Shown: positions 1-10,945 of the stretch, piece after piece
How the letters are laid out: every line of letters begins with the position of its first letter
Numbering within the stretch: the first letter of the stretch is position 1
NCBI RefSeq assembly: GCF_000011305.1
Contig: NC_004369.1
Span: 1,240,001-1,304,000, forward strand
Direction of reading: 5' to 3'
Source: Corynebacterium efficiens YS-314
GTDB taxonomy: Bacteria > Actinomycetota > Actinomycetes > Mycobacteriales > Mycobacteriaceae
DNA: 64,000 nt
Notes under the pieces: model-generated
Databases searched by the model: none
The model's input: the letters and a program-made list of their open reading frames with translations, nothing else
Told to the model about the DNA's origin: nothing
Made by a program: the position numbers and the translations under genes

Positions 1-39
1 GACCTCACGGACCATCACGAGCTAAATACTGACCCTGGC

Positions 40-1293
40 TCATGCCACATCCTTCCGGATGATCTCAGAAGTAATATCGTCCGAATCGATGATGTTCGCC
101 GTCATCATCGCCCTGGTCTGCTCCAAACTGGTCAACGACATGTACCGCTTCTGCTGAATCCAATCATCATGCTGTTCCGCCAGGACAGCCCCGACCAGGC
201 GCACGACAGCATCACGGTTGGGGAAGATGCCGACGACATCGGTGCGCCGGCGGATCTCGCGATTGAGCCTCTCGGTGGGGTTATTCGACCAGACCTTGGT
301 CCACACACTCTTGGGCGCGTTCGTGAATGCCAGCAGCTCATCAAGAGCTTCCTCCAGGTAATCGGCCACATCCGGGAACTTCTGCTCACAAAAGGCCACG
401 ACCTCACGGGCCTGACCCCACACCGATTGTGCATCCGGCTGCTGGAAGATGGTGTGGAACATCGCCGATAACGTTGGCCATTGTGTTTTCGATACCATCC
501 CGTACAAGTTCTTGGAAAAGTGCGTGCGACACCGTTGCCACGAGGCATTCGGCAGGACCTCACCGATGGCGTGCTGAATTCCCAGGTGGGCATCACTGGT
601 GACCAAATAGACCTCGTTGAGCCCGCGGGCTTTGAGGTCCCGGAAGAACCCGGTCCACGATGCCACGGACTCGGCTGTGGCGACTTGCATACCAAGTAAT
701 TCCCGATAGCCCTCGGCATTGACACCGGTAGCCAGCAGGACAGAGGTTTTCACCACTCGGCCGCCTTCACGCACCTTCATGGTCAGGGCGTCGCAGGAAA
801 CATAGAGGTAGGGGCCGGTATCAAGGGGTCTGGTGCGGAACTCTTCGACCATCTGATCAAGGTCTTTGGCCATGTCTGACACCTGGGACTTTGAGAGATT
901 GTTGATCCCTAAGGTGGCGACCAGGTCGTTCATCCTGCGGGTGGACACACCTTTGAGGTAGCAGGTGGCGATCACGGTGGTCAGGGCTCGTTCAGCCCGG
1001 GTGCGGCGTTCCAACAGCCAGTCGGGGAAGAACGATCCGGTGCGTAGTTTCGGGACCGCGACGTCGATGGTGCCCACGCGGGTGTCGAAGTCGCGGTGGC
1101 GGTATCCGTTGCGGGTGTTCACCCGGTCCTGAGACACGGTGGCGTAGTCGGCGCCGCACACCTGGTCGGCTTGGGTGGACAGGATCTGGTTGATGAAGCC
1201 CTGGAGCATCTCTCGCATGAGATCGGGGGATGCTTGGGCGAGCAATTCGTCGAGGTAGGTGGTGGGGTCGATAGAATAGGGTCCAGCGGCCAT
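40..1293 (-). CDS. IS256-family transposase
   Basis: A 417-aa DDE transposase of the mutator/IS256 class. The catalytic triad is visible as D in VSCDALTMKV, D in YLVTSDAHLG and E in NNPTERLNREIRRR. The length is normal for the family and the frame is open, so it is probably intact. The ATG at 1293 follows GAAAGGA by about 10 nt. The gene reads away from the CRISPR array, and its 5' side lies about 150 bp from the first repeat. I could not match terminal inverted repeats: the left end of the element probably lies outside the window, so its exact limits are unknown. Confidence 0.93.
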   Translation of the reverse strand: MAAGPYSIDPTTYLDELLAQASPDLMREMLQGFINQILSTQADQVCGADYATVSQDRVNTRNGYRHRDFDTRVGTIDVAVPKLRTGSFFPDWLLERRTRAERALTTVIATCYLKGVSTRRMNDLVATLGINNLSKSQVSDMAKDLDQMVEEFRTRPLDTGPYLYVSCDALTMKVREGGRVVKTSVLLATGVNAEGYRELLGMQVATAESVASWTGFFRDLKARGLNEVYLVTSDAHLGIQHAIGEVLPNASWQRCRTHFSKNLYGMVSKTQWPTLSAMFHTIFQQPDAQSVWGQAREVVAFCEQKFPDVADYLEEALDELLAFTNAPKSVWTKVWSNNPTERLNREIRRRTDVVGIFPNRDAVVRLVGAVLAEQHDDWIQQKRYMSLTSLEQTRAMMTANIIDSDDITSEIIRKDVA

Positions 1294-1443
1294 CGTGGGT
1301 TGTCCTTTCGAGGATATGTAGGAGTTGAGTCGAAAGGTACCTGCGGTGGTCGCCTCATGTGTTCATGGGGTCCCTCACCGGCAGTTACAGATACACCACG
1401 CTAATGGACTCCACCCCGTTGGTTTGTTCGGGACGACGATCGG

Positions 1444-2982
1444 CCCTCAATGAAAGGCCGTCGAACTAACGACGGCAGGTGGTTGGTCTTGGTGGGGCAC
1501 GGGAACTTATCGAAGCCCTCAATGAAAGGCCGTCGAACTAACGACGGCAGGCCAGGATCGGATGATGCTGGTGAGCCAGAGGATCCCTCAATGAAAGGCC
1601 GTCGAACTAACGACGGCAGGTTTTGCGGACGATGTAGTCCCCAACCTTGATGCCGGGCCCTCAATGAAAGGCCGTCGAACTAACGACGGCAGGACATAGG
1701 CATCTTCAGCTTCGCCAAGTCCATTGAGCCCTCAATGAAAGGCCGTCGAACTAACGACGGCAGGATCAGCTGATCGGTGCCCGTCAGCACGCACCGCGAA
1801 CCCCCTCAATGAAAGGCCGTCGAACTAACGACGGCAGGAGACCTTCATACAGGTTTACAGCACCAGTAAAGCTCCCTCAATGAAAGGCCGTCGAACTAAC
1901 GACGGCAGGGACGCCCCGGACTCAAGCGCGAAGATCTTCTCGATCCCTCAATGAAAGGCCGTCGAACTAACGACGGCAGGGCAGGATGGAACGACACCCC
2001 CATTGCTGATGGAGGCCCTCAATGAAAGGCCGTCGAACTAACGACGGCAGGTATGATCGAGTGACGCGGACCCGGGGTGAGGATAACCCTCAATGAAAGG
2101 CCGTCGAACTAACGACGGCAGGCCGCGATTGCCCTGCCGAGTCGTGCGCCCACCCCCCCTCAATGAAAGGCCGTCGAACTAACGACGGCAGGTGAGGACC
2201 TCACCATCTACGACACGTCCGATCAGCCCTCAATGAAAGGCCGTCGAACTAACGACGGCAGGTAAGGCACCAGATCACAATGGTGCACCCCGTGTGTCCC
2301 TCAATGAAAGGCCGTCGAACTAACGACGGCAGGCAGGGCGCCCGGGTCCCAGCCGGGGTAGCTGGCCTCCCTCAATGAAAGGCCGTCGAACTAACGACGG
2401 CAGGGTCGGGCGTCGACGCCACGTCTGGCGAAGTCGAACGCCCTCAATGAAAGGCCGTCGAACTAACGACGGCAGGGTTGTTCATGATGCGTCTTTCCTG
2501 GGGGGCTAGGGCCCTCAATGAAAGGCCGTCGAACTAACGACGGCAGGGGCTGCAGCGGGCGCTGTGGAGCTCGCTGGAAGACCCTCAATGAAAGGCCGTC
2601 GAACTAACGACGGCAGGGGAGGGGTGCCACTGGTAGAGCCAGCCGTAGTCGTCCCCTCAATGAAAGGCCGTCGAACTAACGACGGCAGGTGGTGCGCCCT
2701 CGATGAGGCGGTTGACCTTCTCCACCAGCCCTCAATGAAAGGCCGTCGAACTAACGACGGCAGGGAATCGTAGAGGATGCCATCCTCCACAAAGCAAACC
2801 CTCAATGAAAGGCCGTCGAACTAACGACGGCAGGTTCCTCATCGACGCCACGATCGATTCCATAGTGGTCCCCCTCAATGAAAGGCCGTCGAACTAACGA
2901 CGGCAGGGTCCACAGAATCCCCCCAGAAACTGGGGCCGATCTCGTCCCCTCAATGAAAGGCCGTCGAACTAACGACGGCAGG
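1444..2982. CRISPR. CRISPR array, 22 repeats and 21 spacers
   Basis: The 36-nt direct repeat begins CCCTCAATGAAAGG and ends AACGACGGCAGG. It holds a 7-bp inverted repeat, GCCGTCG/CGACGGC, around a 6-nt loop. Repeats start at 1444, 1516, 1585, 1658, 1729, 1803, 1874, 1945, 2016, 2087, 2157, 2227, 2298, 2369, 2441, 2512, 2582, 2654, 2729, 2799, 2872 and 2947. Spacers are 33-39 nt (mostly 34-36) and all differ. All 22 repeats read as identical, including both terminal ones, so no degenerate trailer repeat marks the distal end. No cas gene is present in the window. Cas genes may lie to the left of position 1, beyond the IS256 copy. I do not assign a subtype from the repeat alone. Confidence 0.98.
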
Positions 2983-3227
2983 TGCCCTGATAAATAATAG
3001 CCCCTGATTAGGTGTTTTAGGAGACGTTGCGAGCGCTGTTCTCAAATAGCGCAGCGTTTCAGGAAGGAAACCGACAATATCGCCTTGGAAAGTCATCTAC
3101 CTGCACTGATGATGGTGCGAGCAAAAGCCGGAATTTCCTGGGTGACCGGGATGCTCGCACGATCCAAATGCAGAACTTAAACGTGATGGGTGATATATGA
3201 ATATTATCGCCTATGCAGGCAAAGCAA
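2983..3227. other. non-coding flank of CRISPR array, possible leader
   Basis: No gene is seen in these 245 bases. The first about 45 bases next to the last repeat are AT-rich, with TAAATAATAG and GTGTTTTAG, while the other flank of the array is GC-richer and ends at an IS256 copy. CRISPR leaders are usually AT-rich and abut the youngest repeat, so the leader is more likely here, which would give leftward transcription. This is an inference only. Confidence 0.35.
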
Positions 3228-3262
3228 AACCCCGCCCGCATCTAAAGGGTGCGGGCGGGGTT
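3228..3262 (-). terminator. Rho-independent terminator of odhA
   Basis: A 13-bp perfect stem (3228-3240 with 3250-3262, core CCCCGCCCGCA/TGCGGGCGGGG) encloses a 9-nt loop. It begins 26 bp past the odhA stop codon. Read leftward, the stem is followed by a T-rich run (TTTTGCTTTG), as expected for an intrinsic terminator of odhA. Confidence 0.9.
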
Positions 3263-3288
3263 CAAGGTATCAACCGCTGTATTAACGT

Positions 3289-6200
3289 TTATGCGTTGAA
3301 CGCATCATCCAGCAGCTTCTGCTGCTCGATGGTGTGCACCTTCGCGATACCGGTCGCAGTCGAGGACTGGGAACGGCGCGAGATGCGACGCATCGGGAGC
3401 ATGCCCTCGATGAGGTTGGGCAGGTGCTCCTGGTAGAACGGCCAGGCACCCTGGTTTGCCGGCTCGTCCTGAACGAACAGGATCTCCTCGGCGTTGGGGT
3501 AGCCGTCGAAGGCGTCGCGCAGACGGTTGAACGGGATCGGGTGCAGCATCTCGATGCGCACGATCGCGATGTCGTCGCGGTTGTCCTTCTCCTTGCGCTT
3601 GGCCAGTTCGTAGTAGATCTTGCCGGAGCACAGCATGATCTTCTTCACCTTGGAGGCATCCGCCACGTTCGGATCGTCGATCACGGACTTGAAGCGGGTG
3701 ACCTCGGTGAACTCCTCCGGAGCGGAGGTGGCGGCCTTGTTGCGCAGCATGGACTTCGGGGTGAAGACGACCAGCGGGCGCTTCATCTTGCCCAGTGCGT
3801 GACGACGCAGCAGGTGGAAGTAGTTCGCCGGGGTGGTCGGCTGGGCGATGGTCATGGAACCCTCGGCGCACAGCTGCAGGAAACGCTCGATGCGTGCGGA
3901 GGAGTGGTCCGGACCCTGGCCCTCGTAACCGTGGGGCAGCAGCAGGATGACCGAGGAGGTCTGGCCCCACTTGGCCTCACCGGAGGAGATGTACTCATCG
4001 ATGATGGTCTGTGCACCGTTGGCGAAGTCACCGAACTGTGCCTCCCAGGACACCACGGCGTCCGGGTTGCCCACGGAGTAGCCGTATTCGAAGCCCATAC
4101 CCGCGTACTCGGTCAGCGCGGAGTTGTAGACGAGGAACTTGCCGCCGCCCTTGGCCTGTGCCAGCTCGTGGAGCGGGTTGAACTCCTCGGCGGTGTTCGG
4201 GTCGATGGCCACGGCGTGACGCTGGGTGAAGGTACCACGGCGGGAATCCTCACCGGCGAGGCGGACCAGCCTGCCGGAGGTGGCCAGGGAGCCGAAGGCG
4301 ATGAGCTCGCCCCATGCCCAGTCGATGCCACCCTCGGTGACGGACTCGGCACGCTTCTTGGCCACCGGTGCCACACGTGGGTGGTAGGTGAAGCCCTCTG
4401 GGGTGTTGACGAAGGCCTGGCCGAGTTCGACCAGTTCCTCGCGGGTGATGTTGGTGTCCAGGCCACGGGTCAGTTCCTGGGAACCGGTGATGCCGGTCTG
4501 CTCATCAGGCTGCTTCTTGCCGGCTTCCTTGACCTCGTTGAACACGGATTCCATCTGGTCGTGGAAGTCGCGGACAACGGCCTCGGCGTCCTCGGGGGAG
4601 AGGTCACCACGGCCGAGGAGGTCCTCGGTGTAGGTGGCACGCACGGAGTCGCGGCCGGTGATCAGCTCGTACATCTTCGGCTGGGTCATGGATGGGTCAT
4701 CAGCCTCGTTGTGGCCGCGCAGGCGGTAGCAGATGAGGTCGATGAAGACATCCTTGCCGAAGCGGCGACGGTACTCGGTGGCCAGCTGGCCGACCCAGAC
4801 CACAGCCTCGGGGTCGTCACCGTTGACGTGGAACACCGGGCAACCGAAGGCCTTGGCGCAGTCGGTGGCGTAGTGCATGGAACGGCTGGAGTCCGGGGTG
4901 GTGGTGAAGCCGATCTGGTTGTTGACCACGATGTGGATGGTGCCACCGACATCGTAACCACGCAGGGCTGCGAGGTTGATGGTCTCGGGCACGATGCCCA
5001 GGCCGGCGAAGGCGGCGTCACCGTGGAGCAGCAGCGGGACGACGGTGTAGCCGTCCGGGCCCTTGTCCAGGATGTCCTGCTTGGCGCGGACGATGCCCTC
5101 CACGACCGGGTTGACGGCCTCGAGGTGGGAGGGGTTGGCGGTGAGGGAGACCTTGATCTCGCCGTCGCCGAACATCTGCAGGTGGGTGCCCTCGGAACCG
5201 AGGTGGTACTTCACGTCACCGGAGCCACCGATCTGGCCCTGCTCCATCTGGCCCTCGAACTCGTTGAAGATCGAGGCCAGTGGCTTGCCGACGATGTTGA
5301 ACAGCACGTTGAGGCGACCACGGTGGGGCATGCCGATGACGACCTCGTCAAGGCCCTGGCCTGCGGCGGTGTCGATGGCGGAGTCCATCAGCGGGATCAG
5401 TGACTCGGCACCCTCGAGGGAGAAACGCTTCTGGCCGACGTACTTGGTCTGCAGGAAGTTCTCGAATGCCTCGGCGGCGTTGAGCTTCTGCAGGATGTAC
5501 TTCTGCTCGGCGGCGGTGGGCTTGGGCATACCGGCCTCGAGGCGGTCCTGCAGCCAGGTGCGCTCATCGCGGTCGAGGATGTGGGTGTACTCGGAGCCGA
5601 CCTTGAGGGTGTAGGCGGCGCGGAGGCGGCTGAGCACCTCGCGCAGGGTCATGGTCTCCTTGCCACCGAAACCACCGACGTGGAAGGTACGGTCCAGATC
5701 CCACAGGGTCAGGCCGTGGGTCTCGATGTCGAGGTCACGGTGATCCGGGACGGGCATGCCGGGCTGGACCCAGGGCAGTGGGTTGGTGTCGGCGATGAGG
5801 TGACCGCGGGAGCGGTAGGCCTCGATGAGCTGCATGACACGGGTGTTCTTGTCCACACCGGTGTTGGGCAGGTCCTGTGCCCAGCGCATCGGGGTGTAGG
5901 GAACGTTCATCTCCTCGAAGATGTGATCCCAGAACGCATCGTCCACGAGCAGCTGGGACATGGTGCGCAGGAACTCACCGGATTCCGCGCCCTGGATGAC
6001 GCGGTGATCGTAGGTGGAGGTGATGGTGACGAGCTTGCCCACACCGAGCTCGGCGAGACGGTCCTCGGAGGCACCCTGGAACTCGGCCGGGTAGTCCATG
6101 GAACCGACACCGATGATGGTGCCCTGGCCCTTGGTCAGACGCGGGATGGAGTGGCGGGTACCGATGCCACCCGGGTTGGTCAGGGAGATGGTGACACCCT

Positions 6201-6993
6201 GGTAGTCATCCATGGTGAGCTTGCCGACGCGGGAGCGTGCCACAACGTCCTCATAGGCCTCCAGGAACTGGGAGAAGGTCATCTTCTCGGTTTCCTTGAT
6301 GGCGGCGACCACGAGGGCACGGGAGCCGTCCTTCTGGGGGAGGTCGATGGCCAGGCCGAGGTTGATGTGCTCCGGGACGACCAGGGACGGCTTGCCGTCG
6401 ACGATGTCATAGGAGTTGTTCATGTCCGGGTGTGCCATGACAGCCTTCACCATGGCGTAGCCGATGATGTGGGTGAAGGAGATCTTGCCGCCACGGGTGC
6501 GCTTGAGCTGGTCGTTGACCATGGCGCGGTTCTCGAACATGAGGCGCGCGGGCATGTCGCGGACGGAGGTGGCGGTGGGCACCTCGAGGGAGAGGTCCAT
6601 GTTCTTGGCGATGGACTTGAAGATGCCCCTGAGTGGGGTGGTTCCCGGCTCAGGCATGGCAGCTGGCTTGGACAGGGGGGACTCCTTGGCCTTCTTGGCA
6701 GGCTTGGACGCCTGGTTTTGCTTAACAGGGGCAGCCTTGGCTGGCGCAGAGGCCGGTGCGGTCTTGGCGGCAGGGGCAGCCTTGGCGGTGGACTGTCCGG
6801 AAGTTGAGGACTGCGACGAAGCTGCCTTCTTGGCTTCGGGGGTGGCGGGGGTAGCCTTTTCAGCCTGGGGACCCCCCTGAGACTCGAAGAGCTCTCTCCA
6901 TTCCTTGTCCACGGACTGGGGGTCCTTCTTGAACTGCTGGAACATCTCATCCACCAGCCACGCGTTCTGGCCGAAAGTACTAGCGCTGCTCAC
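3289..6993 (-). CDS. odhA: 2-oxoglutarate dehydrogenase E1 fused to an E2-type acyltransferase domain
   Basis: This 1234-aa protein is the OdhA/KGD type of actinobacteria. It decarboxylates 2-oxoglutarate with thiamine diphosphate and works in a hybrid complex with pyruvate dehydrogenase subunits in the TCA cycle. Residues 1-40 form the start helix ([12 protein letters not shown]), 41-110 an Ala/Lys/Pro-rich linker, about 115-365 a CAT-type acyltransferase core, and about 375-1234 the E1 part. The acyltransferase signature is [10 protein letters not shown] with His330; the usual DG after it is QG, as is normal in this subfamily. No lipoyl domain is present. E1 landmarks include [19 protein letters not shown] and NNQIGFTTT. 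The start is GTG at 6993 with GAGGCG upstream. It lies 142 bp downstream of the ABC exporter gene on the same strand, has its own promoter-like sequence and ends in a strong terminator. Confidence 0.98.
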   Translation of the reverse strand: MSSASTFGQNAWLVDEMFQQFKKDPQSVDKEWRELFESQGGPQAEKATPATPEAKKAASSQSSTSGQSTAKAAPAAKTAPASAPAKAAPVKQNQASKPAKKAKESPLSKPAAMPEPGTTPLRGIFKSIAKNMDLSLEVPTATSVRDMPARLMFENRAMVNDQLKRTRGGKISFTHIIGYAMVKAVMAHPDMNNSYDIVDGKPSLVVPEHINLGLAIDLPQKDGSRALVVAAIKETEKMTFSQFLEAYEDVVARSRVGKLTMDDYQGVTISLTNPGGIGTRHSIPRLTKGQGTIIGVGSMDYPAEFQGASEDRLAELGVGKLVTITSTYDHRVIQGAESGEFLRTMSQLLVDDAFWDHIFEEMNVPYTPMRWAQDLPNTGVDKNTRVMQLIEAYRSRGHLIADTNPLPWVQPGMPVPDHRDLDIETHGLTLWDLDRTFHVGGFGGKETMTLREVLSRLRAAYTLKVGSEYTHILDRDERTWLQDRLEAGMPKPTAAEQKYILQKLNAAEAFENFLQTKYVGQKRFSLEGAESLIPLMDSAIDTAAGQGLDEVVIGMPHRGRLNVLFNIVGKPLASIFNEFEGQMEQGQIGGSGDVKYHLGSEGTHLQMFGDGEIKVSLTANPSHLEAVNPVVEGIVRAKQDILDKGPDGYTVVPLLLHGDAAFAGLGIVPETINLAALRGYDVGGTIHIVVNNQIGFTTTPDSSRSMHYATDCAKAFGCPVFHVNGDDPEAVVWVGQLATEYRRRFGKDVFIDLICYRLRGHNEADDPSMTQPKMYELITGRDSVRATYTEDLLGRGDLSPEDAEAVVRDFHDQMESVFNEVKEAGKKQPDEQTGITGSQELTRGLDTNITREELVELGQAFVNTPEGFTYHPRVAPVAKKRAESVTEGGIDWAWGELIAFGSLATSGRLVRLAGEDSRRGTFTQRHAVAIDPNTAEEFNPLHELAQAKGGGKFLVYNSALTEYAGMGFEYGYSVGNPDAVVSWEAQFGDFANGAQTIIDEYISSGEAKWGQTSSVILLLPHGYEGQGPDHSSARIERFLQLCAEGSMTIAQPTTPANYFHLLRRHALGKMKRPLVVFTPKSMLRNKAATSAPEEFTEVTRFKSVIDDPNVADASKVKKIMLCSGKIYYELAKRKEKDNRDDIAIVRIEMLHPIPFNRLRDAFDGYPNAEEILFVQDEPANQGAWPFYQEHLPNLIEGMLPMRRISRRSQSSTATGIAKVHTIEQQKLLDDAFNA

Positions 6994-7044
6994 GGCAGGT
7001 ACTCGCCTCTTTTCCTTGCTTGTTGAGGGTTCTAAATGGGCTTT

Positions 7045-7050
7045 ATTTTA
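7045..7050 (-). promoter_or_regulatory. putative -10 box of odhA
   Basis: Leftward TAAAAT sits about 50 bp upstream of the odhA GTG start, in the short AT-richer gap between the ABC exporter gene and odhA. No convincing -35 is visible, which is common in corynebacteria. The call rests on the match to TANNNT and the position only. Confidence 0.4.
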
Positions 7051-7135
7051 TCCACTGTAACGCTGGTTCCGGTCGCGGGGACCTAGCACCCCAGTATTAG
7101 CACCTTTTGGTAACAGTCTTTCCTAAAATATCCTG

Positions 7136-10100
7136 TCACCCTACTAAATGCCACATTGTTGCGTAGGTTCCATTCGCTCCCAGAAGTTCATCGTGGGAAC
7201 CATCCTCGATGATACGTCCCCCGTCAACCACGATGATCCGGTCGGCCCGGCTAGCGGTGGCGAGCCGGTGCGCGACGATCACGCTCGTGCGGTTCCGGGT
7301 GACCCGGTCGGAGGCGTTGAGGATGACCGTCTCGGTGGCGGGGTCGAGGGTGGAGGTGGCCTCGTCGAGAAGCATGATCACCGGTTCGATGAGCTCGGCG
7401 CGCGCCAGAGCGATCAGCTGCCGCTGCCCGGAGGACAGGCCGCGTCCGCGTTCACCGACGGGGTGGTTGAATCCCCCCGGGATCGCGGCGATGGCGGTGA
7501 GCGCCCCCACCCGGCGGGCGGCATCCTCGATCATGCTTTGCGACGCCCCCGTCATCCCGTACCCGATGTTGTCGGCCACGGTACCGGAGAACAGGTGGGC
7601 CTCCTGCGGTACATGACCGATCGCGAGCCGCCAGTCACGCGTGGGGAAGTCACGGATGTCGGTGCCGGAGGCCAGCACCTGCCCGTCAGTGGGGTCGTAG
7701 AGCCGGGACAGCAATTTCACGATGGTGGATTTGCCCGCGCCCGTGGGGCCCACCACCGCGACGGTGGTGCCCGGTTCGATGCTCAGGTGCACACTTTCCA
7801 GGATGGGTGTGTCGGTGTAGGCGAAGGAGACGTCGTCAAGCATCAGCTCGCCGCCGGCGGCGCTGCGCGCCCCGGGTGCGGTGCCGTCGTCGGGTACGGA
7901 GGGGGTGGTGGTCAGCAGCTCGCGGATGCGGCGGAAGCCCACGGCGGCCTGCTGGTAGCTGTCGAAGATCTGGCTGAGCTGTTGGATGGGCCCGAACATC
8001 AGGCCCATGTAGAGCACGAACGCCACGAGCACACCGGGGCTGAGCTGCCCGCGGGCCACCTGCCAGGCACCCAGGCCGAGCACGAGCGCCTGGGCGATCT
8101 CGGACAGGGCGGTGAGGCCGGGGAAGTAGATCGACACGGCGGTCTGGGAGTTCACACGCAGGCGGCGGTACTCCTCGGCCTCTCGTTCGAAGGTGTCATT
8201 GACACGGTCCTCCATGCGGTGCATCTGCGCGGTGCGCAGGCCGGCGATGGATTCCTGGAAGGTGGCGTTGACCTGGCTGATCTGCTCGCGGGCCTGGGTG
8301 TACAGACGCGAGGAGATCTGCCGGAAGATCAGGGTGAGCACCACGATCACCGGCACCACCGCCAGCGCTGCGAGTGCGAGGGTGGCATCGGTGATCAGCA
8401 GCATGCTCACCACACCGACGAGGGTGCCGACCGAGACCACCGTCTGCGCCAGGCCGGTCTGCAGGAAGGAGGAGAGGTTGTCGATGTCGGTGGTCATCCG
8501 CGTCATGATGCGCCCCGACATGGTGCGTTCGAAATAGTCCATGCTCAGGCGCAGCAGGTGCACGAACGACCGCAGCCGCAGACCGAACAGGAGACGCTCG
8601 CCGGTCCGGGCGGTGAGCACGGTGTTGACGGTCGCGGCCGCCCAGCCGAGCAGCACCACGACCGCACCCACCCCGGCGATGGTCCACAGGGTGCCGGTGT
8701 CGCGGGCCCGGACACCATTGTCGATGGCCATGCGCATCAGTGTCGGGAACGCCAGATCGGCGACCACACCCACCAGCAGCAGACCGATGACCGCCGCGAT
8801 GAGGAACCGCACCTGGCGGAAGAGCCGGCCCAGCTCAAAGGGGCGGGACTCGTTCTTCAACCGCGTGGTGTCGATCCGGGGCTGCTCCGTGGCCGGGGGC
8901 AGCGCCTCCACCCGTGTGATCAGCTCGGGTGTGGCGGGCATGGATGCCCCGCTTCCGCGCCCACCGACACTCGAGGTGTTGGTGATGAGACGGTATCTAC
9001 TGCCCTGTTCCGACACCTCGGGCCACAGCTCATCGTGGTCGGGTTCGGCGGCGCCGTCGAGTTCGAACTCCGGGGTGCCCGGCTCCTTGAAATCAAGCGC
9101 CATGAGGTGGGCGAACCGGGCATGCCGGTTCATCTCCTCCAGGGTGCCGTGGGCGGTGACCACACCGCGTTCCACCAGGCCGACGCGGTCGGCGAGTTCC
9201 AGGGAGGAATGCCGGTGGGCGACCATGAGGATGGTGACATCGGTGAGTTCCTCGCGGATGGCGCGGAAGATGCGGTCCTCGGTGGTCGCATCGATCGCGG
9301 AGGTGGCATCATCGAGCACGAGCACCCGCGGGCGGGCCAGGAACGCCCGGGCCAGCGCGATGCGCTGCCGCTGCCCACCGGAGAGCGTCAGTCCACGTTC
9401 GCCGACCACCTCGGCGTAACCATTGGGGAGCTTGTCGACGAACTCATGTGCCTGCGCCATCTCCGCCGCGCGCCGCACCTCCTCGTCGGTGACATCAAGC
9501 CCCATCGCGATGTTGTCGCGGACGGTGGTGGAATACAGGAACGGCTCATCGAACACGGCGATGAGGTTGCTGCGGATATCAGCGCGGGTGAGACGCTCGA
9601 AGGGTAGCTGGCGGCCCTGGGCATCCAGGAATGCGAGGTGGCCCTGCTCCGGCTGGTAGAAGGCCCCGGCCAGCTGCACCGCCATGGTCTTACCCGATCC
9701 CGGTGGGCCCACCAGCACCATGGTCTCCCCGGGGTTGACCGTGAGATCCAGGCCGTTGAGGATGCCCCGGAAGTGCACATCGGACAGGCGCAGGCCGAGG
9801 GGCTGGTTGTCGGGGATGGTGATGGTGTCCACGGGATCGTGGTGCTCCGGTTCCAGATCGACGACCTCGAAGACCCGCTCCACCGACGACAGGGCCAGCT
9901 GCACCCGCATGAGCATCCCCGACAGGGACCGGGCCACCGCCGAGAGGCTGGTGAGGTACGCCGAGAACGCGACGAAAGTACCCACCGTGATCTGGCCGGT
10001 CATGGCGAGATAACCACCACCGACGATGTTGACCACCAGGGCGATCTGCGGCAGCTGCTCCACCATGGGGATGAACCGCGCGGTCAGACGCGCGGTGCGC

Positions 10101-10864
10101 ATGCGCTGGGAGTAGAGATCCCGGGCGTTGTCCTCGAGTTTCCCCACCTCCCGGTCCTCCTGCACAAACGCCTTGACCACCCGGATGCCCGAGACTGTCT
10201 CCTCAACATGGGTGGCCAGGTCCGCGGCCTTCTGCTGCGCTGACCACGTGGAGGCAAACAGGGCGCGCCGGGAATAGGCCACCGCGAACAGCAGCAGGGG
10301 CACCAGGATGACCGCGATGATGGTCAGCGGCGGGGAGATCAACAGCATGATCACCAGGGTGACCACCAGTTTGACCACGTTGCCGATGATCATGGGCATC
10401 ATCGCCAGCAGGCCCTGGACCTGGTTGATATCCGAGATCGACCGGGAGACCACCTGGCCGGTGCGGATATCATCCTGGCCGGGGCCGTCGAGACGTTGCA
10501 GGGTGGCCAGCACCTGCAGACGGATGTCGTGCTGCACACCGATGCTCAGCCGCCCTGCGGTGTACCGGCGTGCGAACTGGGTGGCATAGCGCGCCAGCGC
10601 CACGATGATGATCATTGTGATCACGGCGGTGAGCATGCTCGTGCCCGTCGGGGTGATGGCGTCGAGCAGGGAGGTGGTCAGGGTGGCACCCGTCTGGCCC
10701 AGAGCGATGTCGATGGCCCCGCCGGTGAGCAGGGGGATCGCGAGTTCGAAGAGGGTGGCCAGCACCGCGGCGATGACGGTGATGCTGGTCAGGGCAGGCC
10801 GCTGCCACGCCACGGTGATCAGCTGGCGGATGCGGTTGGGGGTGGGTGAGGTGCTACGGGGCAA
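7136..10864 (-). CDS. fused ABC exporter with two TMD-NBD halves
   Basis: A 1242-aa membrane protein with two complete exporter half-transporters in one chain: TMD1, NBD1 (about residues 355-590), TMD2 (about 690-960) and NBD2 (about 1000-1235). NBD1 has Walker A GPPGSGKT, signature LSGGQRQR and Walker B VLVLDDATSAID. NBD2 has Walker A GPTGAGKS, signature LSSGQRQL and Walker B IMLLDEATSTLD. NBD1 therefore has Asp where the catalytic Glu is expected, and NBD2 has a changed signature; both fall in the same nucleotide site, as in heterodimeric exporters. The substrate is unknown (drug or lipid). The start is TTG at 10864 after GAAAGG. The gene follows the EcsC-like gene after 81 bp and precedes odhA. 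Confidence 0.93.
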   Translation of the reverse strand: MPRSTSPTPNRIRQLITVAWQRPALTSITVIAAVLATLFELAIPLLTGGAIDIALGQTGATLTTSLLDAITPTGTSMLTAVITMIIIVALARYATQFARRYTAGRLSIGVQHDIRLQVLATLQRLDGPGQDDIRTGQVVSRSISDINQVQGLLAMMPMIIGNVVKLVVTLVIMLLISPPLTIIAVILVPLLLFAVAYSRRALFASTWSAQQKAADLATHVEETVSGIRVVKAFVQEDREVGKLEDNARDLYSQRMRTARLTARFIPMVEQLPQIALVVNIVGGGYLAMTGQITVGTFVAFSAYLTSLSAVARSLSGMLMRVQLALSSVERVFEVVDLEPEHHDPVDTITIPDNQPLGLRLSDVHFRGILNGLDLTVNPGETMVLVGPPGSGKTMAVQLAGAFYQPEQGHLAFLDAQGRQLPFERLTRADIRSNLIAVFDEPFLYSTTVRDNIAMGLDVTDEEVRRAAEMAQAHEFVDKLPNGYAEVVGERGLTLSGGQRQRIALARAFLARPRVLVLDDATSAIDATTEDRIFRAIREELTDVTILMVAHRHSSLELADRVGLVERGVVTAHGTLEEMNRHARFAHLMALDFKEPGTPEFELDGAAEPDHDELWPEVSEQGSRYRLITNTSSVGGRGSGASMPATPELITRVEALPPATEQPRIDTTRLKNESRPFELGRLFRQVRFLIAAVIGLLLVGVVADLAFPTLMRMAIDNGVRARDTGTLWTIAGVGAVVVLLGWAAATVNTVLTARTGERLLFGLRLRSFVHLLRLSMDYFERTMSGRIMTRMTTDIDNLSSFLQTGLAQTVVSVGTLVGVVSMLLITDATLALAALAVVPVIVVLTLIFRQISSRLYTQAREQISQVNATFQESIAGLRTAQMHRMEDRVNDTFEREAEEYRRLRVNSQTAVSIYFPGLTALSEIAQALVLGLGAWQVARGQLSPGVLVAFVLYMGLMFGPIQQLSQIFDSYQQAAVGFRRIRELLTTTPSVPDDGTAPGARSAAGGELMLDDVSFAYTDTPILESVHLSIEPGTTVAVVGPTGAGKSTIVKLLSRLYDPTDGQVLASGTDIRDFPTRDWRLAIGHVPQEAHLFSGTVADNIGYGMTGASQSMIEDAARRVGALTAIAAIPGGFNHPVGERGRGLSSGQRQLIALARAELIEPVIMLLDEATSTLDPATETVILNASDRVTRNRTSVIVAHRLATASRADRIIVVDGGRIIEDGSHDELLGANGTYATMWHLVG

Positions 10865-10945
10865 CTGCGGGCCTTTCGGGGGTGAAACCGGCGGGGGAGG
10901 GATCCTTTCGTCGGGTGAGGGGGCGGGGAGGCGTCGACAAGCTTC

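Noticed and set aside
1401..2805. Open frames across the CRISPR array (for example 1401-1664 and 2515-2805)
   Set aside because: They are repeated translations of the 36-nt repeat and its spacers and have no independent coding signal.
3334..6807. Long plus-strand open frames antisense to odhA
   Set aside because: Strong codon bias of a GC-rich, highly expressed gene keeps the antisense frame open. The translations are Gly/Val/Leu/Asp-rich without any family pattern.
7148..9607. An 819-codon plus-strand frame antisense to the ABC exporter
   Set aside because: Same shadow effect; the His/Gly/Arg-rich product resembles nothing, while the minus strand has all ABC motifs.
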